DNA from: Eubacterium ruminantium
Lineage (GTDB): Bacteria; Bacillota; Clostridia; Lachnospirales; Lachnospiraceae
Assembly: GCF_900167085.1 (NCBI RefSeq)
Contig: NZ_FUXA01000009.1
Location: 117,557 to 181,556, forward strand
Length of the DNA: 64,000 nucleotides
Direction of reading: 5' to 3'
Shown: positions 9,796-19,320 of the stretch, one piece after another
Position numbering within the stretch: the stretch's first letter is position 1
How the letters are laid out: each line of letters starts with the position of its first letter
Translations under genes and position numbers: made by a program
Notes under the pieces: model-generated
Seen by the model: the letters and a program-made list of their open reading frames with translations, nothing else
Database searches by the model: none
What the model was told of the DNA's origin: nothing

Positions 9796-10164
9796 TTAGA
9801 ATTCAAGACCAGCTTCTCTTGCTGCATCTGCTAAAGCCTTAATCTTTCCCTGATATATAAATCCGCCTCTGTCGAAAACAACCTGCTTGATTCCAGCAGC
9901 TACTGCCTTCTCAGCTATTGTCTTACCAATGTAAGATGCTGCAGCAACATCATTTGTCTTCTCAACTGCGTCTTTTGCACTCTTCTCAAGTGTTGAAGCG
10001 GCTACTAAGGTCTTACCAACTGTATCATCAATAATCTGAGCGTAGATGTGATTATTACTTCTGTAAACAGCAAGTCTTGGTCTTTCAGTTGTTCCGCTAA
10101 AACGGTTACGAATCTTTAAATGTTTCTTTTCACGGATAACTTCTCTTGATTCCTTATTAATCAT
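9796..10164 (-). CDS. rplR: 50S ribosomal protein L18
   Basis: L18 binds 5S rRNA and anchors it in the central protuberance. The 122 residues start [19 protein letters not shown] and carry [20 protein letters not shown] and the C-terminal [20 protein letters not shown] motif. It lies 19 bases after rplF and 20 bases before rpsE. Confidence 0.97.
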   Translation of the reverse strand: MINKESREVIREKKHLKIRNRFSGTTERPRLAVYRSNNHIYAQIIDDTVGKTLVAASTLEKSAKDAVEKTNDVAAASYIGKTIAEKAVAAGIKQVVFDRGGFIYQGKIKALADAAREAGLEF

Positions 10165-10183
10165 CTCTTATTCACTCCTTTAA

Positions 10184-10723
10184 TTATTTCTTACCAGTCT
10201 TACCAACCTTACGTCTGATAACTTCATAATCATACTTGATACCCTTGCCCTTATAAGGTTCAGGAGCACGTGTAGATCTGATCTCTGCTGCATACTGACC
10301 AACTTTTTCCTTGTCAATACCACTAACCTTGATCTTATTATCTTCAACTGTAGTTGTAAGTCCTTCTGGGTCTTCGATCTCAACAGGATGTGAATATCCA
10401 AGTGAAAGAACAAGCTTCTTTCCCTGCTTCTGAGCTCTATAACCAACACCATTTACTTCAAGTGTCTTAGTATAACCATCTGTTACACCAACCACCATGT
10501 TATTGATAAGTGTTCTTGTGAGTCCGTGTAATGCCTTATTTCTCTTAAGATCATTAGGTCTCTTTACAAGAATCTCAGCTCCTTCAACTGTGATTTCCAT
10601 CTCAGATGGGAGTACTCTCTCAAGGGTTCCCTTAGGTCCCTTTACTGTCACCTTGTTATTTTCTGCTATGTCAACTGTTACACCAGCTGGAATAGCGATA
10701 GGCATTCTTCCGATACGTGACAT
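10184..10723 (-). CDS. rplF: 50S ribosomal protein L6
   Basis: L6 sits near the sarcin-ricin loop of the 50S subunit. The 179-residue protein has the N-terminal [15 protein letters not shown] and the C-terminal signature [19 protein letters not shown]. Both halves of the internal duplication are complete. The start at 10723 has an AGGAGG-like site. Confidence 0.98.
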   Translation of the reverse strand: MSRIGRMPIAIPAGVTVDIAENNKVTVKGPKGTLERVLPSEMEITVEGAEILVKRPNDLKRNKALHGLTRTLINNMVVGVTDGYTKTLEVNGVGYRAQKQGKKLVLSLGYSHPVEIEDPEGLTTTVEDNKIKVSGIDKEKVGQYAAEIRSTRAPEPYKGKGIKYDYEVIRRKVGKTGKK

Positions 10724-10751
10724 TGCCTTTACCTCCTAATATTTTCATCTT

Positions 10752-10772
10752 GACGGTCAGAAACTGACCGTC
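10752..10772 (-). other. Perfect 9-base hairpin between rplF and rpsH
   Basis: GACGGTCAG and CTGACCGTC are separated by three bases in the 74-base gap between rpsH and rplF. The GC-rich stem lacks a following T-tract, so it is more likely an mRNA-processing or stability element than a terminator. Confidence 0.6.
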
Positions 10773-10797
10773 GTTATATTATTATATTTCAGTATAA

Positions 10798-11199
10798 TTA
10801 CCAAATGAATGCAAGAACTTCGCCACCAACGTTCTCTTTTCTTGCTTCCTTATCTGTAAGTACACCCTTGTTTGTTGAAATGATTGCTGTTCCAAGTCCG
10901 CCAAGAACCTTTGGAAGGTTTGCTGCGTCTGAATAAACTCGAAGACCAGGTTTAGAGATTCTTCTAAGACCCTTTATAACCTTTTCGTTCTTATCGCTAC
11001 CATACTTAAGTGTTATTCTGATAGTAGCACGGTCATTTTCGGTTACAACGTCAACTGCCTGTACATATCCTTCTTTGAGAAGAATATCAGCAATCGCCTG
11101 CTTCATCTTAGATGCAGGTATATCTACTGTATCATGCTTCGCAGTATTTGCATTACGTATTCTTGTAAGCATATCTGCAATTGGATCGCTTATTGACAT
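10798..11199 (-). CDS. rpsH: 30S ribosomal protein S8
   Basis: S8, an early-binding 16S rRNA protein and, in Escherichia coli, the translational repressor of the spc operon. The 133-residue chain begins [18 protein letters not shown] and ends with the [14 protein letters not shown] and GGEVLAFIW motifs. ATG 11199 has GGAGG 7-8 bases upstream; a ten-residue longer frame is less likely. Confidence 0.97.
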   Translation of the reverse strand: MSISDPIADMLTRIRNANTAKHDTVDIPASKMKQAIADILLKEGYVQAVDVVTENDRATIRITLKYGSDKNEKVIKGLRRISKPGLRVYSDAANLPKVLGGLGTAIISTNKGVLTDKEARKENVGGEVLAFIW

Positions 11200-11222
11200 T
11201 TCTTTTGCCTCCTTAAATAATC

Positions 11223-11408
11223 TTACCAAGAACTCTTTCTAACGCCTGGTATCTCGCCCTTATATGCTAACTCACGGAAGCAGACTCTGCAGATTCCGTA
11301 TTTTCTTAAAACAGAATGTGGTCTTCCACAAATCTTGCAGCGAGTGTACTCTCTGGTAGAGAATTTCTGCTTTCTCTGCTGCTTTACTTTCATTGCAGTC
11401 TTAGCCAT
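11223..11408 (-). CDS. rpsZ: 30S ribosomal protein S14, zinc-binding type
   Basis: The short zinc form of S14 (61 residues). Two CxxC pairs, CKIC and CRVC, bind zinc, and the C-terminus [11 protein letters not shown] is diagnostic. The longer zinc-free S14 that replaces it under zinc limitation is not present in this window. It lies between rplE and rpsH. Confidence 0.97.
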   Translation of the reverse strand: MAKTAMKVKQQRKQKFSTREYTRCKICGRPHSVLRKYGICRVCFRELAYKGEIPGVRKSSW

Positions 11409-11420
11409 GTTTACTCCTCC

Positions 11421-11960
11421 TTACCTGCTGTATGGCATACCGAAGAGTCTGAGTAATTCACGTGCCTCTTCATCTGTCTTTGCTGTAGTGACGAAAATAA
11501 TATCCATTCCTCTTACCTTGTCAACCTTATCGTATTCGATTTCAGGGAAGATAATCTGCTCCTTGATACCAAGTGCATAGTTACCTCTACCATCAAATGC
11601 ATCAGGATTTACACCTCTGAAGTCACGAACACGAGGAAGTGCAAGATTTACAAGTCTGTCAGCAAACTCATACATTCTCTCGCCACGAAGAGTAACCTTA
11701 CATCCGATAGGCATACCCTCTCTAAGCTTGAAGTTAGCAACTGACTTTTTAGCACGTGTAACGACTGCTTTCTGACCTGTGATTGTCTCAAGATCCTTAA
11801 CAGCGCTGTCAAGTACCTTTGCATTTTCTCTTGCTTCACCAACGCCCATATTGATAACAATCTTATCAAGCTTTGGAATCTGCATTACGTTCTTATAACC
11901 AAATTTATTAACCATAGCGTCTTTAATCTCGCTATTGTATAAGTCTCTTAATCTGCTCAA
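11421..11960 (-). CDS. rplE: 50S ribosomal protein L5
   Basis: L5 binds 5S rRNA and contacts the P-site tRNA. The 179 residues contain [19 protein letters not shown] near the N-terminus and [21 protein letters not shown], ending in the usual [15 protein letters not shown]. It follows rplX with a clear AGGAGG site. Confidence 0.98.
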   Translation of the reverse strand: MSRLRDLYNSEIKDAMVNKFGYKNVMQIPKLDKIVINMGVGEARENAKVLDSAVKDLETITGQKAVVTRAKKSVANFKLREGMPIGCKVTLRGERMYEFADRLVNLALPRVRDFRGVNPDAFDGRGNYALGIKEQIIFPEIEYDKVDKVRGMDIIFVTTAKTDEEARELLRLFGMPYSR

Positions 11961-11983
11961 AGTATTAAGCCTCCTTCCTACGA

Positions 11984-12301
11984 TTAATCAATAACCTCAG
12001 TCTTACCATTGACCTTAGCTACTCTCTTCTTATCTTTCTTCTCGCCCTGGAAACCAACTCTTACTGTCTTACCTTTGTAAAGGTACATAACATTTGAAAT
12101 ATCGATAGGAGCTTCCTTCTCGATGATTCCACCTGCTGCATTTGCAGCTGTTGGCTTGCTGTGCTTAAATACTTTGTTTACGCCTTCTACGAGAACTTTA
12201 CCGTTCTTAACGTCAACAGATAAAACTTTTCCTTCTTTACCTTTATCTTTTCCGGCAATAACCTTAACAAGGTCATCCTTCTTAATCTTACTTGTTGCCA
12301 C
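11984..12301 (-). CDS. rplX: 50S ribosomal protein L24
   Basis: L24, an assembly initiator that binds near the 5' end of 23S rRNA. The 105-residue protein has the KOW motif ([19 protein letters not shown]) at residues 9-27 and the conserved [16 protein letters not shown] segment. It lies 10 bases after rplN. Confidence 0.97.
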   Translation of the reverse strand: MATSKIKKDDLVKVIAGKDKGKEGKVLSVDVKNGKVLVEGVNKVFKHSKPTAANAAGGIIEKEAPIDISNVMYLYKGKTVRVGFQGEKKDKKRVAKVNGKTEVID

Positions 12302-12311
12302 AGTACACCTC

Positions 12312-12680
12312 CTACAGAACTTCCGGTGCGAGAGAGATGATCTTCATAAACTTCTTATCACGAAGCTCTCTTGCAACTGGTCCAAATATACGTGTTCCCT
12401 TTGGGTTCAGATCGTCTTTGATAATAACTGCTGCGTTCTCATCAAACTTGATGTATGAACCGTCCTTACGACGTGCACCCTTCTTTGTACGTACAACTAC
12501 CGCTTTAACAACGTCACCTTTTTTAACAACGCCGCCCGGTGTTGCGTCTTTAACAGAAGCAACAATGATGTCACCAATGTTTGCATATCTTCTTGTAGAA
12601 CCGCCTAAAACTCTGATGCAAAGAAGCTCTTTTGCGCCTGTGTTGTCAGCAACTCTAAGTCTTGTTTCCTGCTGTACCAT
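12312..12680 (-). CDS. rplN: 50S ribosomal protein L14
   Basis: L14 forms intersubunit bridges with 16S rRNA. The 122 residues start [20 protein letters not shown] and contain [20 protein letters not shown] and the ending LAPEVL. Length and motifs match the family exactly. Confidence 0.98.
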   Translation of the reverse strand: MVQQETRLRVADNTGAKELLCIRVLGGSTRRYANIGDIIVASVKDATPGGVVKKGDVVKAVVVRTKKGARRKDGSYIKFDENAAVIIKDDLNPKGTRIFGPVARELRDKKFMKIISLAPEVL

Positions 12681-12692
12681 TTCTTTGCCTCC

Positions 12693-12947
12693 TTATTTAG
12701 CCTTTTCAACGATTTCAACAAGTCTCCATCTCTTATCCTTAGAGAGAGGTCTTGTCTCCATTACCTTTACTCTATCACCAATTTTGCATTCGTTATTTTC
12801 GTCATGAGCCTTAAGCTTGTATGTTCTCTTTACAATCTTTCCGTAGAGAGGATGCTTAACATTATCGATGATTGAGACTACGATTGTCTTGTCCATCTTG
12901 TCACTTGTAACTATTCCTACACGTGTTTTTCTAAGATTTCTTTCCAC
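12693..12947 (-). CDS. rpsQ: 30S ribosomal protein S17
   Basis: S17, an OB-fold 16S rRNA binding protein of 84 residues. The motifs [18 protein letters not shown] and the C-terminal [20 protein letters not shown] are visible. It lies between rpmC and rplN with short spacers. Confidence 0.97.
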   Translation of the reverse strand: MERNLRKTRVGIVTSDKMDKTIVVSIIDNVKHPLYGKIVKRTYKLKAHDENNECKIGDRVKVMETRPLSKDKRWRLVEIVEKAK

Positions 12948-12970
12948 TTTGTCTTTTCTCCTTTCGATAA

Positions 12971-13174
12971 TTATGCTCTAGCCTTAGCGGCAATAACTGT
13001 CTCTATTCTGGCAATATTTTTTCTAACTTCTTTAATTCTACCTGTGTTCTCAAGCTGGTTAGTAGCGTTCTGGAACTTAAGATTGAAAAGTTCCTTCTTA
13101 GCAGCCTCAAGATCTGTTGCAAGTTCATTAACTGACTTTGCATTTAATTCTTTCATAAATTCCTTAGTTTTCAC
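12971..13174 (-). CDS. rpmC: 50S ribosomal protein L29
   Basis: L29 sits at the nascent-chain exit and helps recruit trigger factor and SRP. The 67-residue helical protein has [20 protein letters not shown] and the closing [16 protein letters not shown]. Its first 11 bases overlap the end of rplP, so the two genes are probably translationally coupled. Confidence 0.96.
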   Translation of the reverse strand: MKTKEFMKELNAKSVNELATDLEAAKKELFNLKFQNATNQLENTGRIKEVRKNIARIETVIAAKARA

Positions 13175-13601
13175 TGCTGCTACCTCCTTCTAAATCTGCT
13201 TTAGAAACGATCTTACACTTGATTGGAAGCTTGTGTGTAGCGAGACGAAGTGCTTCTCTTGCTGTAGCTTCAGGAACACCTGCAACTTCGAAGAGAACTC
13301 TTCCCGGCTTAACTACTGCTACCCAATACTCAAGAGCGCCTTTACCTGAACCCATTCGAGTTTCAGCTGGCTTAGCTGTTACCGGCTTATCTGGGAAAAT
13401 CTTGATCCAAACTTTTCCCTGACGCTTAAGGTAACGGTTAATGGCAACTCTGGCTGCCTCTATCTGATTAGACTTGATCCATGCTGGCTCTGTTGCTACG
13501 ATACCGAATTCACCATCAGTGATGCGGTTGCCTCTCATAGCCTTTCCAGCCATGGTTCCTCTGAACTGCTTACGATGTTTAACTCTCTTAGGCATTAACA
13601 T
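13164..13601 (-). CDS. rplP: 50S ribosomal protein L16
   Basis: L16 lies at the A-site tRNA elbow in the 50S subunit. The 145 residues start [15 protein letters not shown] and contain [20 protein letters not shown] and the hallmark [19 protein letters not shown]. The tail is slightly extended and Ser-rich. It begins two bases after the rpsC stop. Confidence 0.98.
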   Translation of the reverse strand: MLMPKRVKHRKQFRGTMAGKAMRGNRITDGEFGIVATEPAWIKSNQIEAARVAINRYLKRQGKVWIKIFPDKPVTAKPAETRMGSGKGALEYWVAVVKPGRVLFEVAGVPEATAREALRLATHKLPIKCKIVSKADLEGGSSSEN

Positions 13602-13603
13602 AA

Positions 13604-14269
13604 TTATTTATCGCTCCCTTCCTTGTTTCCCTTAGTAGGAAGTACTTCACCATGGTAAATCCATGTCTTAACACCAACTTTACCGTATGTTGTATCTGCT
13701 TCAGCAAATCCATAATCGATGTCTGCACGAAGTGTCTGAAGAGGAATTGTTCCTTCGCTGTAGAACTCTGTTCTAGCCATATCAGCACCACCGAGACGTC
13801 CTGAACATGCAGCCTTGATACCAAGAGCTCCTGCCTTCATTGTTCTACCCATGCAAGACTTCATAGCTCTTCTGAAAGAAATACGATTCTCAAGCTGCTG
13901 AGCGATATTCTCAGCTACAAGCTGTGCATCAAGATCAGGCTTCTTAATCTCTTTGATGTCGATTATAAGCTTCTTAGCTGTAAGCTTCTGAACTTCAGCC
14001 TTAATCTTCTCGATACCAGCACCACCCTTACCGATTACAACACCAGGTTTAGCTGTATATACACTAACTTTAACTCTATCTCTTGTTCTCTCGATATCGA
14101 TCTTAGAAACATTTGAATCGTAAAGCTTCTTCTTAAGGAACTCTCTGATCTTGTGGTCCTCTACAAGGTTGTTGGCAAACTCACCGTTCTTTGTATCAGC
14201 ATACCACTTAGAATTCCAATCTTTAATTACACCGACTCTTAAACCGTGTGGATTAACTTTCTGTCCCAT
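13604..14269 (-). CDS. rpsC: 30S ribosomal protein S3
   Basis: S3 forms part of the mRNA entry channel and helicase activity. The 221-residue protein begins [20 protein letters not shown], has a KH domain with [19 protein letters not shown] near residue 75, and the C-terminal [20 protein letters not shown]. It lies 11 bases after rplV. Confidence 0.98.
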   Translation of the reverse strand: MGQKVNPHGLRVGVIKDWNSKWYADTKNGEFANNLVEDHKIREFLKKKLYDSNVSKIDIERTRDRVKVSVYTAKPGVVIGKGGAGIEKIKAEVQKLTAKKLIIDIKEIKKPDLDAQLVAENIAQQLENRISFRRAMKSCMGRTMKAGALGIKAACSGRLGGADMARTEFYSEGTIPLQTLRADIDYGFAEADTTYGKVGVKTWIYHGEVLPTKGNKEGSDK

Positions 14270-14280
14270 TGTCTGCCTCC

Positions 14281-14670
14281 TTACTTCTTTTCATCAAGCA
14301 CAACTGTAATGTGGCTTGTTCTCTTCTCAATTCTGTAAGCTCTGCCCTGTGCTCTAGGATGAATTCTCTTCATCGTAGGTCCCTTGTTAGCAAAACACTC
14401 AGCAACATAAAGGTCATCTGCCTTCAGTCCGTTGTTGTTCTCAGCATTTGCTACTGCAGACTTAAGTAATTTATAAATTACACTGGAAGCATATCTATTG
14501 TTGTAAGCAAGGATACCAAGAGCTGTTGTTACATCCTTACCTCTGATAGCATCAAGTACAAAGCAAGCCTTTGTAACAGACACTCTAGCGTAAGAAACCT
14601 TAGCTGATGGTCTTGTATCTTTATTCTCATTTCTCAGTCTAGCTATCTGAGATCTATGTCCTTTAGCCAT
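14281..14670 (-). CDS. rplV: 50S ribosomal protein L22
   Basis: L22 lines the narrow part of the nascent-peptide tunnel. The 129 residues include [20 protein letters not shown] and the tunnel hairpin [20 protein letters not shown] near residues 90-110. No insertion or deletion of the kind linked to macrolide resistance can be recognised by eye. Confidence 0.97.
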   Translation of the reverse strand: MAKGHRSQIARLRNENKDTRPSAKVSYARVSVTKACFVLDAIRGKDVTTALGILAYNNRYASSVIYKLLKSAVANAENNNGLKADDLYVAECFANKGPTMKRIHPRAQGRAYRIEKRTSHITVVLDEKK

Positions 14671-14685
14671 TTAAGATTCTCCTCC

Positions 14686-14958
14686 TTACCTCTTCTTCTC
14701 ATCTTTGCCGTGTCCCTTATATGTTCTTGTAAGAACGAACTCACCGAGTTTGTGTCCTACCATATCTTCTGTAACATATACTGGAACATGCTTTCTACCA
14801 TCATATACTGCAATTGTATGACCTACAAATGAAGGGAAGATTGTTGAACGACGTGACCAAGTCTTAACAACCTCATGATCGTTCTTAGCATTGAGCGCAT
14901 CAATCTTCTTTAATAAGCTTTCATCTGCGAAAGGTCCTTTTTTAAGTGAACGTGCCAT
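14686..14958 (-). CDS. rpsS: 30S ribosomal protein S19
   Basis: S19 of the 30S head, next to S13. The 90 residues begin [19 protein letters not shown] and contain [20 protein letters not shown] and [20 protein letters not shown]. Length and motifs are standard. Confidence 0.98.
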   Translation of the reverse strand: MARSLKKGPFADESLLKKIDALNAKNDHEVVKTWSRRSTIFPSFVGHTIAVYDGRKHVPVYVTEDMVGHKLGEFVLTRTYKGHGKDEKKR

Positions 14959-14974
14959 GAACTTTCCTCCTTAA

Positions 14975-15817
14975 TTACTTAACGTTTTTACCGCTTCTAG
15001 TTCTTACAATGTACTTGTTAGAGAGCTTATTCTTCTTCCTTGTCTTAAGACCAAGTGCAGGCTTGCCCCAAGGAGTAGATGGACCTGGACGTCCGATTGG
15101 TGCTCTACCTTCACCACCACCGTGTGGATGGTCATTAGGGTTCATTACGGAACCTCTAACTGTAGGTCTGATACCCATGTGACGCTTACGTCCTGCCTTA
15201 CCGATATTTACAAGGCCATGCTCAATATTTCCAACAGTACCGATTGTAGCACGTGCTTCAATTGGAACCATTCTCATTTCGCCTGATGGAAGACGAAGTG
15301 TTGCATACTTTCCTTCTTTAGCCATAAGCTGTGCTGTGTTACCTGCTGCACGAACAAGCTGTCCGCCCTTACCAGGAACAAGCTCTACGTTATGAACTTC
15401 TGTACCTACAGGAATTGCTGAAAGTGGAAGTGTGTTTCCGATTCTTACTTCAGCCTGTGGACCGTTCATAAGAACGTCTCCAACCTTCAGTCCGTTAGGA
15501 GCAAGGATGTATGACTTTGTACCATCTGCATAAGCTATAAGTGCGATGTTTGCTGTTCTGTTTGGATCGTACTCAATAGTCTTAACTGTTGCAGGGATGT
15601 TATCTTTATTTCTCTTAAAATCTATAATTCTGTATTTCTGTCTGCTTCCACCACCGTGATGACGAACTGTGATCTTACCCTGATTGTTACGTCCTGCTGT
15701 CTTCTTCTTTGATGAAAGAAGTGACTTCTCAGGTGTTGATGTTGTGATAACATCAAAATCAAGGCCTGTCATATTTCTTCTTGAAGGTGTATATGGGCTA
15801 TATGTTTTAATTCCCAT
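14975..15817 (-). CDS. rplB: 50S ribosomal protein L2
   Basis: L2, a core 50S protein needed for subunit association and peptidyl transferase function. The 280 residues carry the C-terminal signature [20 protein letters not shown] with the conserved His near residue 230, and the N-terminal [13 protein letters not shown]. It follows rplW after a 96-base spacer containing a hairpin. Confidence 0.98.
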   Translation of the reverse strand: MGIKTYSPYTPSRRNMTGLDFDVITTSTPEKSLLSSKKKTAGRNNQGKITVRHHGGGSRQKYRIIDFKRNKDNIPATVKTIEYDPNRTANIALIAYADGTKSYILAPNGLKVGDVLMNGPQAEVRIGNTLPLSAIPVGTEVHNVELVPGKGGQLVRAAGNTAQLMAKEGKYATLRLPSGEMRMVPIEARATIGTVGNIEHGLVNIGKAGRKRHMGIRPTVRGSVMNPNDHPHGGGEGRAPIGRPGPSTPWGKPALGLKTRKKNKLSNKYIVRTRSGKNVK

Positions 15818-15853
15818 TTCTAGTTTCTCCTTTCGAATGCTAATTCGTTTCTC

Positions 15854-15889
15854 TGGTCGGTATATATCTTTTATTCTGTCATCCGACCA
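15854..15889 (-). other. Hairpin between rplW and rplB
   Basis: TGGTCGG and CCGACCA pair across a 22-base AT-rich loop in the rplW-rplB spacer. There is no T-tract after it. It belongs to the set of hairpins found in nearly every spacer above about 70 bases in this operon. Confidence 0.5.
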
Positions 15890-15913
15890 ATAATCTTTTG
15901 TTTAGGCTATATC

Positions 15914-16213
15914 TTACAGACCTTCGAAAAGTTCGATATCTGCGCTGTCAGCTGTAAGCTGTACATAAGCCTTCTTAAACTTAGCTGTTCTTCCTACTGT
16001 AGCTCCACGTCTCTTAACCTTGCCATCGAAATTAGCAGTGTTAACTCTCTCAACCTTAGCGCCGTCGAACATCTTTTCAACTGCTTCCTTGATCTGAGCC
16101 TTGTTAGCTTCCGGATGAACTATGAATGTATATTTCTTTTCAGCCATTGCGTTCATACTCTTTTCTGTAACGACCGGCTTCTTGATAATGTCATAATACT
16201 TTAAGTTTGCCAT
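15914..16213 (-). CDS. rplW: 50S ribosomal protein L23
   Basis: L23 surrounds the polypeptide exit and is a docking site for SRP and trigger factor. The 99 residues contain [20 protein letters not shown] and the C-terminal [16 protein letters not shown]. Its start overlaps the last base of the rplD stop, indicating coupled translation. Confidence 0.97.
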   Translation of the reverse strand: MANLKYYDIIKKPVVTEKSMNAMAEKKYTFIVHPEANKAQIKEAVEKMFDGAKVERVNTANFDGKVKRRGATVGRTAKFKKAYVQLTADSADIELFEGL

Positions 16214-16833
16214 TATGCGTACACCTCCTCGATTGCGAGTGCTGCATCCTTAGTAATTACAAGTGAATCATGCTTAAGGATGTCGTATACGTTTATAGTA
16301 CTGCTCATGATAGTATCAACATTAGGGATGTTTCTTGATGAGAGGATTACATTCTCATTCTTATCCTTTGTTACTACGAGAGCCTTGTTTGCCTTAAGAT
16401 TCTTAAGAACCTCAACAAACTTTGCTGTCTTTACTTCGTCAAGTGTAAGATCATCAACAACGATGAACTTAGAATCCTGAACCTTTGATGAAAGAGCTGA
16501 GAAAAGAGCGATCTGCTTCTCTCTCTTGTTCATCTTTACTGAGTAATCTCTTGGCTTTGGTGCAAATACTACACCACCACCTGTCCACTGTGGGGATCTT
16601 GTAGAACCCTGTCTAGCGTGGCCTGTACCCTTCTGTCTCCAAGGCTTTCTTCCGCCACCTGAAACCTCTGAACGAGTTTTTGCACTCTGTGTTCCCTGAC
16701 GACCGTTAGCAAGATATGTTACTACAGCCTTGTGTACTAAATTTTCATTTATTTCAACACCGTAGATGTTGTCGTTAAGCTCAACTGTGCCAACTTCTTT
16801 TCCTTCGATGTTATATACAGCTACTGTTGCCAT
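16213..16833 (-). CDS. rplD: 50S ribosomal protein L4
   Basis: L4 lines the exit tunnel; in Escherichia coli it also represses the S10 operon by binding its leader. The 206 residues include the tunnel-loop motif [20 protein letters not shown] near residue 60, followed by [20 protein letters not shown]. It lies 29 bases after rplC. Whether it binds the leader found upstream of rpsJ cannot be judged from sequence. Confidence 0.98.
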   Translation of the reverse strand: MATVAVYNIEGKEVGTVELNDNIYGVEINENLVHKAVVTYLANGRQGTQSAKTRSEVSGGGRKPWRQKGTGHARQGSTRSPQWTGGGVVFAPKPRDYSVKMNKREKQIALFSALSSKVQDSKFIVVDDLTLDEVKTAKFVEVLKNLKANKALVVTKDKNENVILSSRNIPNVDTIMSSTINVYDILKHDSLVITKDAALAIEEVYA

Positions 16834-16862
16834 CTAATGTTCCTCCTTCCATAAAGTCCTAA

Positions 16863-17546
16863 TTAATTACCCTTTACGGTTTCTTTTATTACAACTAATG
16901 ACTTCTTAGGTCCCGGAACAGATCCCTTTACTAAGATTACGCTGTTTTCAGCATCAACCTTAACAATCTCAAGATTCTGAACTGTAACCTGCTCGCATCC
17001 CATGTGTCCAGGCATCTTCTTGCCCTTCATAACACGACCTGGAGTAGTTGCTGAACCATTAGAACCGGCATGACGATGATACTTTGAACCATGTCCTGAA
17101 GGACCTGACTTAAGTCCGTGTCTCTTAAGACCACCGGCATATCCTTTACCCTTTGATCTAGCTGTTACATCAACCTTGTCGCCTTCAGCGAAGATGTCAA
17201 CTGTGATTGTGCTCTCGCCAACTGTGTAATCAGCCACGTTATCGAACCTGAACTCTTTAATAAACTGCTTAGGTGTTGTGCCGGCCTTCTTAACATGACC
17301 AACTTCTGCCTTAGTAGCACCGTGTGCATTTCTGATTACTTTCTTGCCGGAACCATCTTTAGTTACGACCTTTTCCTTCTTCTCGCCGAAGCCAACCTGA
17401 ACTGCTTCGTAGCCATCATTTTCTACTGTCTTAACCTGTGTTACAGTACATGGACCAGCCTTAAGAACTGTAACAGGTGTGAGAACACCATTCTCACCGA
17501 AGATCTGAGTCATTCCGACTTTCTCTGCTAAAATAGCTTTCTTCAT
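16863..17546 (-). CDS. rplC: 50S ribosomal protein L3
   Basis: L3 extends towards the peptidyl transferase centre. The 227-residue protein starts [20 protein letters not shown] and has the long central loop region [20 protein letters not shown] and [20 protein letters not shown]. The ribosome site is AGGAGG. A 235-base untranslated spacer separates it from rpsJ. Confidence 0.97.
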   Translation of the reverse strand: MKKAILAEKVGMTQIFGENGVLTPVTVLKAGPCTVTQVKTVENDGYEAVQVGFGEKKEKVVTKDGSGKKVIRNAHGATKAEVGHVKKAGTTPKQFIKEFRFDNVADYTVGESTITVDIFAEGDKVDVTARSKGKGYAGGLKRHGLKSGPSGHGSKYHRHAGSNGSATTPGRVMKGKKMPGHMGCEQVTVQNLEIVKVDAENSVILVKGSVPGPKKSLVVIKETVKGN

Positions 17547-17781
17547 TTTGTTTTTTCCTCCTAAAACAATTTACAGCGGATTGCACTGGGCAATCATACT
17601 AAATCTGCATCATTCCGTCGTTTCTTATCTTATAACCGCAACTCGTATAAGTTATGAAATTTCGGAACTGCACATTCTTTACTTACCGGCTCGTGAGTGT
17701 TGCCGGTATTTATTCTTTTGCAGTTTCTTCTTCATATTAGAATCAGAATCCTGTAAGAATCTTTTTAATGAGTAAGAAATC
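17547..17781 (-). promoter_or_regulatory. Structured spacer between rpsJ and rplC
   Basis: On the minus strand a hairpin with stem ACCGGC/GCCGGT (17685-17707, 11-base loop) is enclosed by a CTGCA/TGCAG pair about 15 bases out on each side. No open frame with a ribosome site is seen. It may be a second leader acting on the rplC-rplD part of the operon. The basis is the inverted repeats only. Confidence 0.4.
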
Positions 17782-18093
17782 TTACTTCATCTTCATATCG
17801 ATATAAACACCAGCTGAAATATCCATCTTACGAAGAACATCGATTGTCTTGTTGTTTGGTGTGATGATATCGATAAGTCTCTTGTGAGTTCTCTGTTCGA
17901 ACTGCTCTCTAGAGTCCTTATACTTATGAACTGCACGAAGGATTGTTACCTTCTCAACCTTTGTTGGCATTGGAACTGGTCCTGAAACCTTAGCACCTGT
18001 ACCCTTAACTGCCTCAATGATTTCCTTTGCTGCCTGATCGATCAGCTTGTGATCGTACGCCTTAAGCGTAATTCTCATTACTTGATTTGCCAT
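17782..18093 (-). CDS. rpsJ: 30S ribosomal protein S10
   Basis: S10 of the 30S head; it also joins NusB in antitermination complexes. The 103 residues include [20 protein letters not shown], the [20 protein letters not shown] segment and [20 protein letters not shown]. It is the first gene of the ribosomal block, with GGAGG about 10 bases before ATG 18093. Confidence 0.98.
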   Translation of the reverse strand: MANQVMRITLKAYDHKLIDQAAKEIIEAVKGTGAKVSGPVPMPTKVEKVTILRAVHKYKDSREQFEQRTHKRLIDIITPNNKTIDVLRKMDISAGVYIDMKMK

Positions 18094-18130
18094 AAAAAAA
18101 AGCCGCCTCCTAATTCTACTTTTCTTTGAA

Positions 18131-18233
18131 CAAGCGGTGACTGTACAACTAACCCGTGTGTGTCCTACCTAAAATAGGAATCAAACACGTCATTTCTGAT
18201 CTCTTTACCAGATGATTTTCGTACAGTGACTTG
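18131..18233 (-). promoter_or_regulatory. Folded leader of the S10 operon
   Basis: The roughly 235-base untranslated region before rpsJ has a long-range stem. ACTGTAC at 18221-18227 (minus sense) pairs with GTACAGT at 18140-18146, and CAAG/CTTG extends it outwards. Smaller GTGT/ACAC and CCTA/TAGG pairs lie inside, giving a branched fold. The position matches the S10 leader that L4 controls in Escherichia coli; identity with that regulator is inference. Confidence 0.55.
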
Positions 18234-18329
18234 TCGCCAGTTTCTTTGAACTTGACATTCGCTCCACGAAGTTACCTGCTCATTCGCAGCAATCTCCGTT
18301 TCTTTGCTATCATGTCACAGCGAAAATCA

Positions 18330-19127
18330 TTATATATCATGCAATTTTATAATGCAAGTGTTTTTTAATAATTTTTTTATAACATTTTTCATTCTTGATC
18401 TATAAGCAAAGATAACTTTATTTCCAAATACATGCATCGCGATATCATCGTGATCAGTTGAAAGACATATAAGTCTTTCCATGAACTGAGGAGTCAAAAG
18501 ATAAAATGCATTATGCGGACTTGCACTGAAAGTATCAAATGTCTCGTTGAAGTCGATACTTTCCATTTCAACCTTTGAATCTGCCGTGCAGTAATCTTTC
18601 CTTCTTCCGTAAAAATGTCTGGAATAAACTCTCGTTGAGATTACATCCTTATTACTAAGTTCGAATACTATGATTCTTCCCAGAAATATCGTACCATCTC
18701 TTGACGTATTATTCTGCGATACCCTGTCCTTGAGCCATACATCCGCCATCTCAAATGGAACGCCTTTATATTTTGCTCTCAGGTAATCTTCGGAAGTAAC
18801 AACCTCTCCATGCTTAAGAAGCATAAAGTTATTTACTTCATTCAAAGTGAAACCATTTCTCCACGCATAGTAGACATCACTGAAATTATCTCTAAGAGGT
18901 TTTTCAACGATCACTTCTTTGTAGATTTTTCTGTATTGTTCATTTTTACCTTTGATGCAGAAAACACCGGCAACTATCAGCCCTATTCCGATAAACGGCA
19001 ACATGGTTGTTTTATAGAGCAGTACAAGATAAATAAATCCAACCAGGCCGATACATATCAGCACAACTCCGGCACTCGCCGTCTTACGGAGCCTCTCGAG
19101 TTTCTCCATCCCATCATAAATTCCCAT
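18330..19127 (-). CDS. DUF3137 family membrane protein (copy 1)
   Basis: Unknown function. The 265 residues have two hydrophobic segments near residues 18-55 (VVLICIGLVGFIYLVLLY and MLPFIGIGLIVAGVFCI), then a long soluble domain. In it SEDYLRAKYKGVPFEMADVW and GTIFLGRIIVFELSNK match the pattern I know for DUF3137. The end of the domain, NAFYLLTPQFMERLICL, closely resembles the protein encoded at 23754-24614, so the two are paralogues. The start at 19127 has no clear ribosome site; the IS607 element ends about 16 bases upstream and may have removed the native 5' region. The S10 promoter overlaps its 3' end. Confidence 0.7.
   Translation of the reverse strand: MGIYDGMEKLERLRKTASAGVVLICIGLVGFIYLVLLYKTTMLPFIGIGLIVAGVFCIKGKNEQYRKIYKEVIVEKPLRDNFSDVYYAWRNGFTLNEVNNFMLLKHGEVVTSEDYLRAKYKGVPFEMADVWLKDRVSQNNTSRDGTIFLGRIIVFELSNKDVISTRVYSRHFYGRRKDYCTADSKVEMESIDFNETFDTFSASPHNAFYLLTPQFMERLICLSTDHDDIAMHVFGNKVIFAYRSRMKNVIKKLLKNTCIIKLHDI
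18331..18359 (-). promoter_or_regulatory. Promoter of the S10 operon
   Basis: Minus-strand TTGCAT (18359-18354), a 17-base spacer and a perfect TATAAT (18336-18331) lie about 240 bases upstream of rpsJ. The -10 box overlaps the stop codon of the preceding gene. It is the only good sigma-A promoter upstream of the block. Confidence 0.7.
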
Positions 19128-19143
19128 CTGTCAATCTCTGCCA

Positions 19144-19320
19144 CTCAAAATGTGATTAAATATACTCACATTGAGATGTTGTAAGTTCTCGCGAACATTA
19201 CTTACTGTTTCATCGTGTATGCTTTTGATTGATTGAAATCATATCTACTCACAAGTTCTTGTACACTCCACAGTCGTTAATTCCCGTGTAAGCCCACGGT
19301 ACATACTTACGATTGCTTGA
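19144..19320 (-). ncRNA. Probable omega RNA (reRNA) scaffold of TnpB
   Basis: TnpB nucleases use a guide RNA transcribed from the 3' end of tnpB and the element end. Here about 175 non-coding bases follow the tnpB stop. They contain the hairpin ACCGTGGGCTTACACGGG-like stem, a GTAAGT/ACTTAC stem around TTCGCGAGAA (19181-19205), and the terminal palindrome at 19144-19175. The guide would be the first bases beyond the element, that is, the sequence just before the DUF3137 gene. The exact 5' end, probably inside tnpB, cannot be set. Confidence 0.6.
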
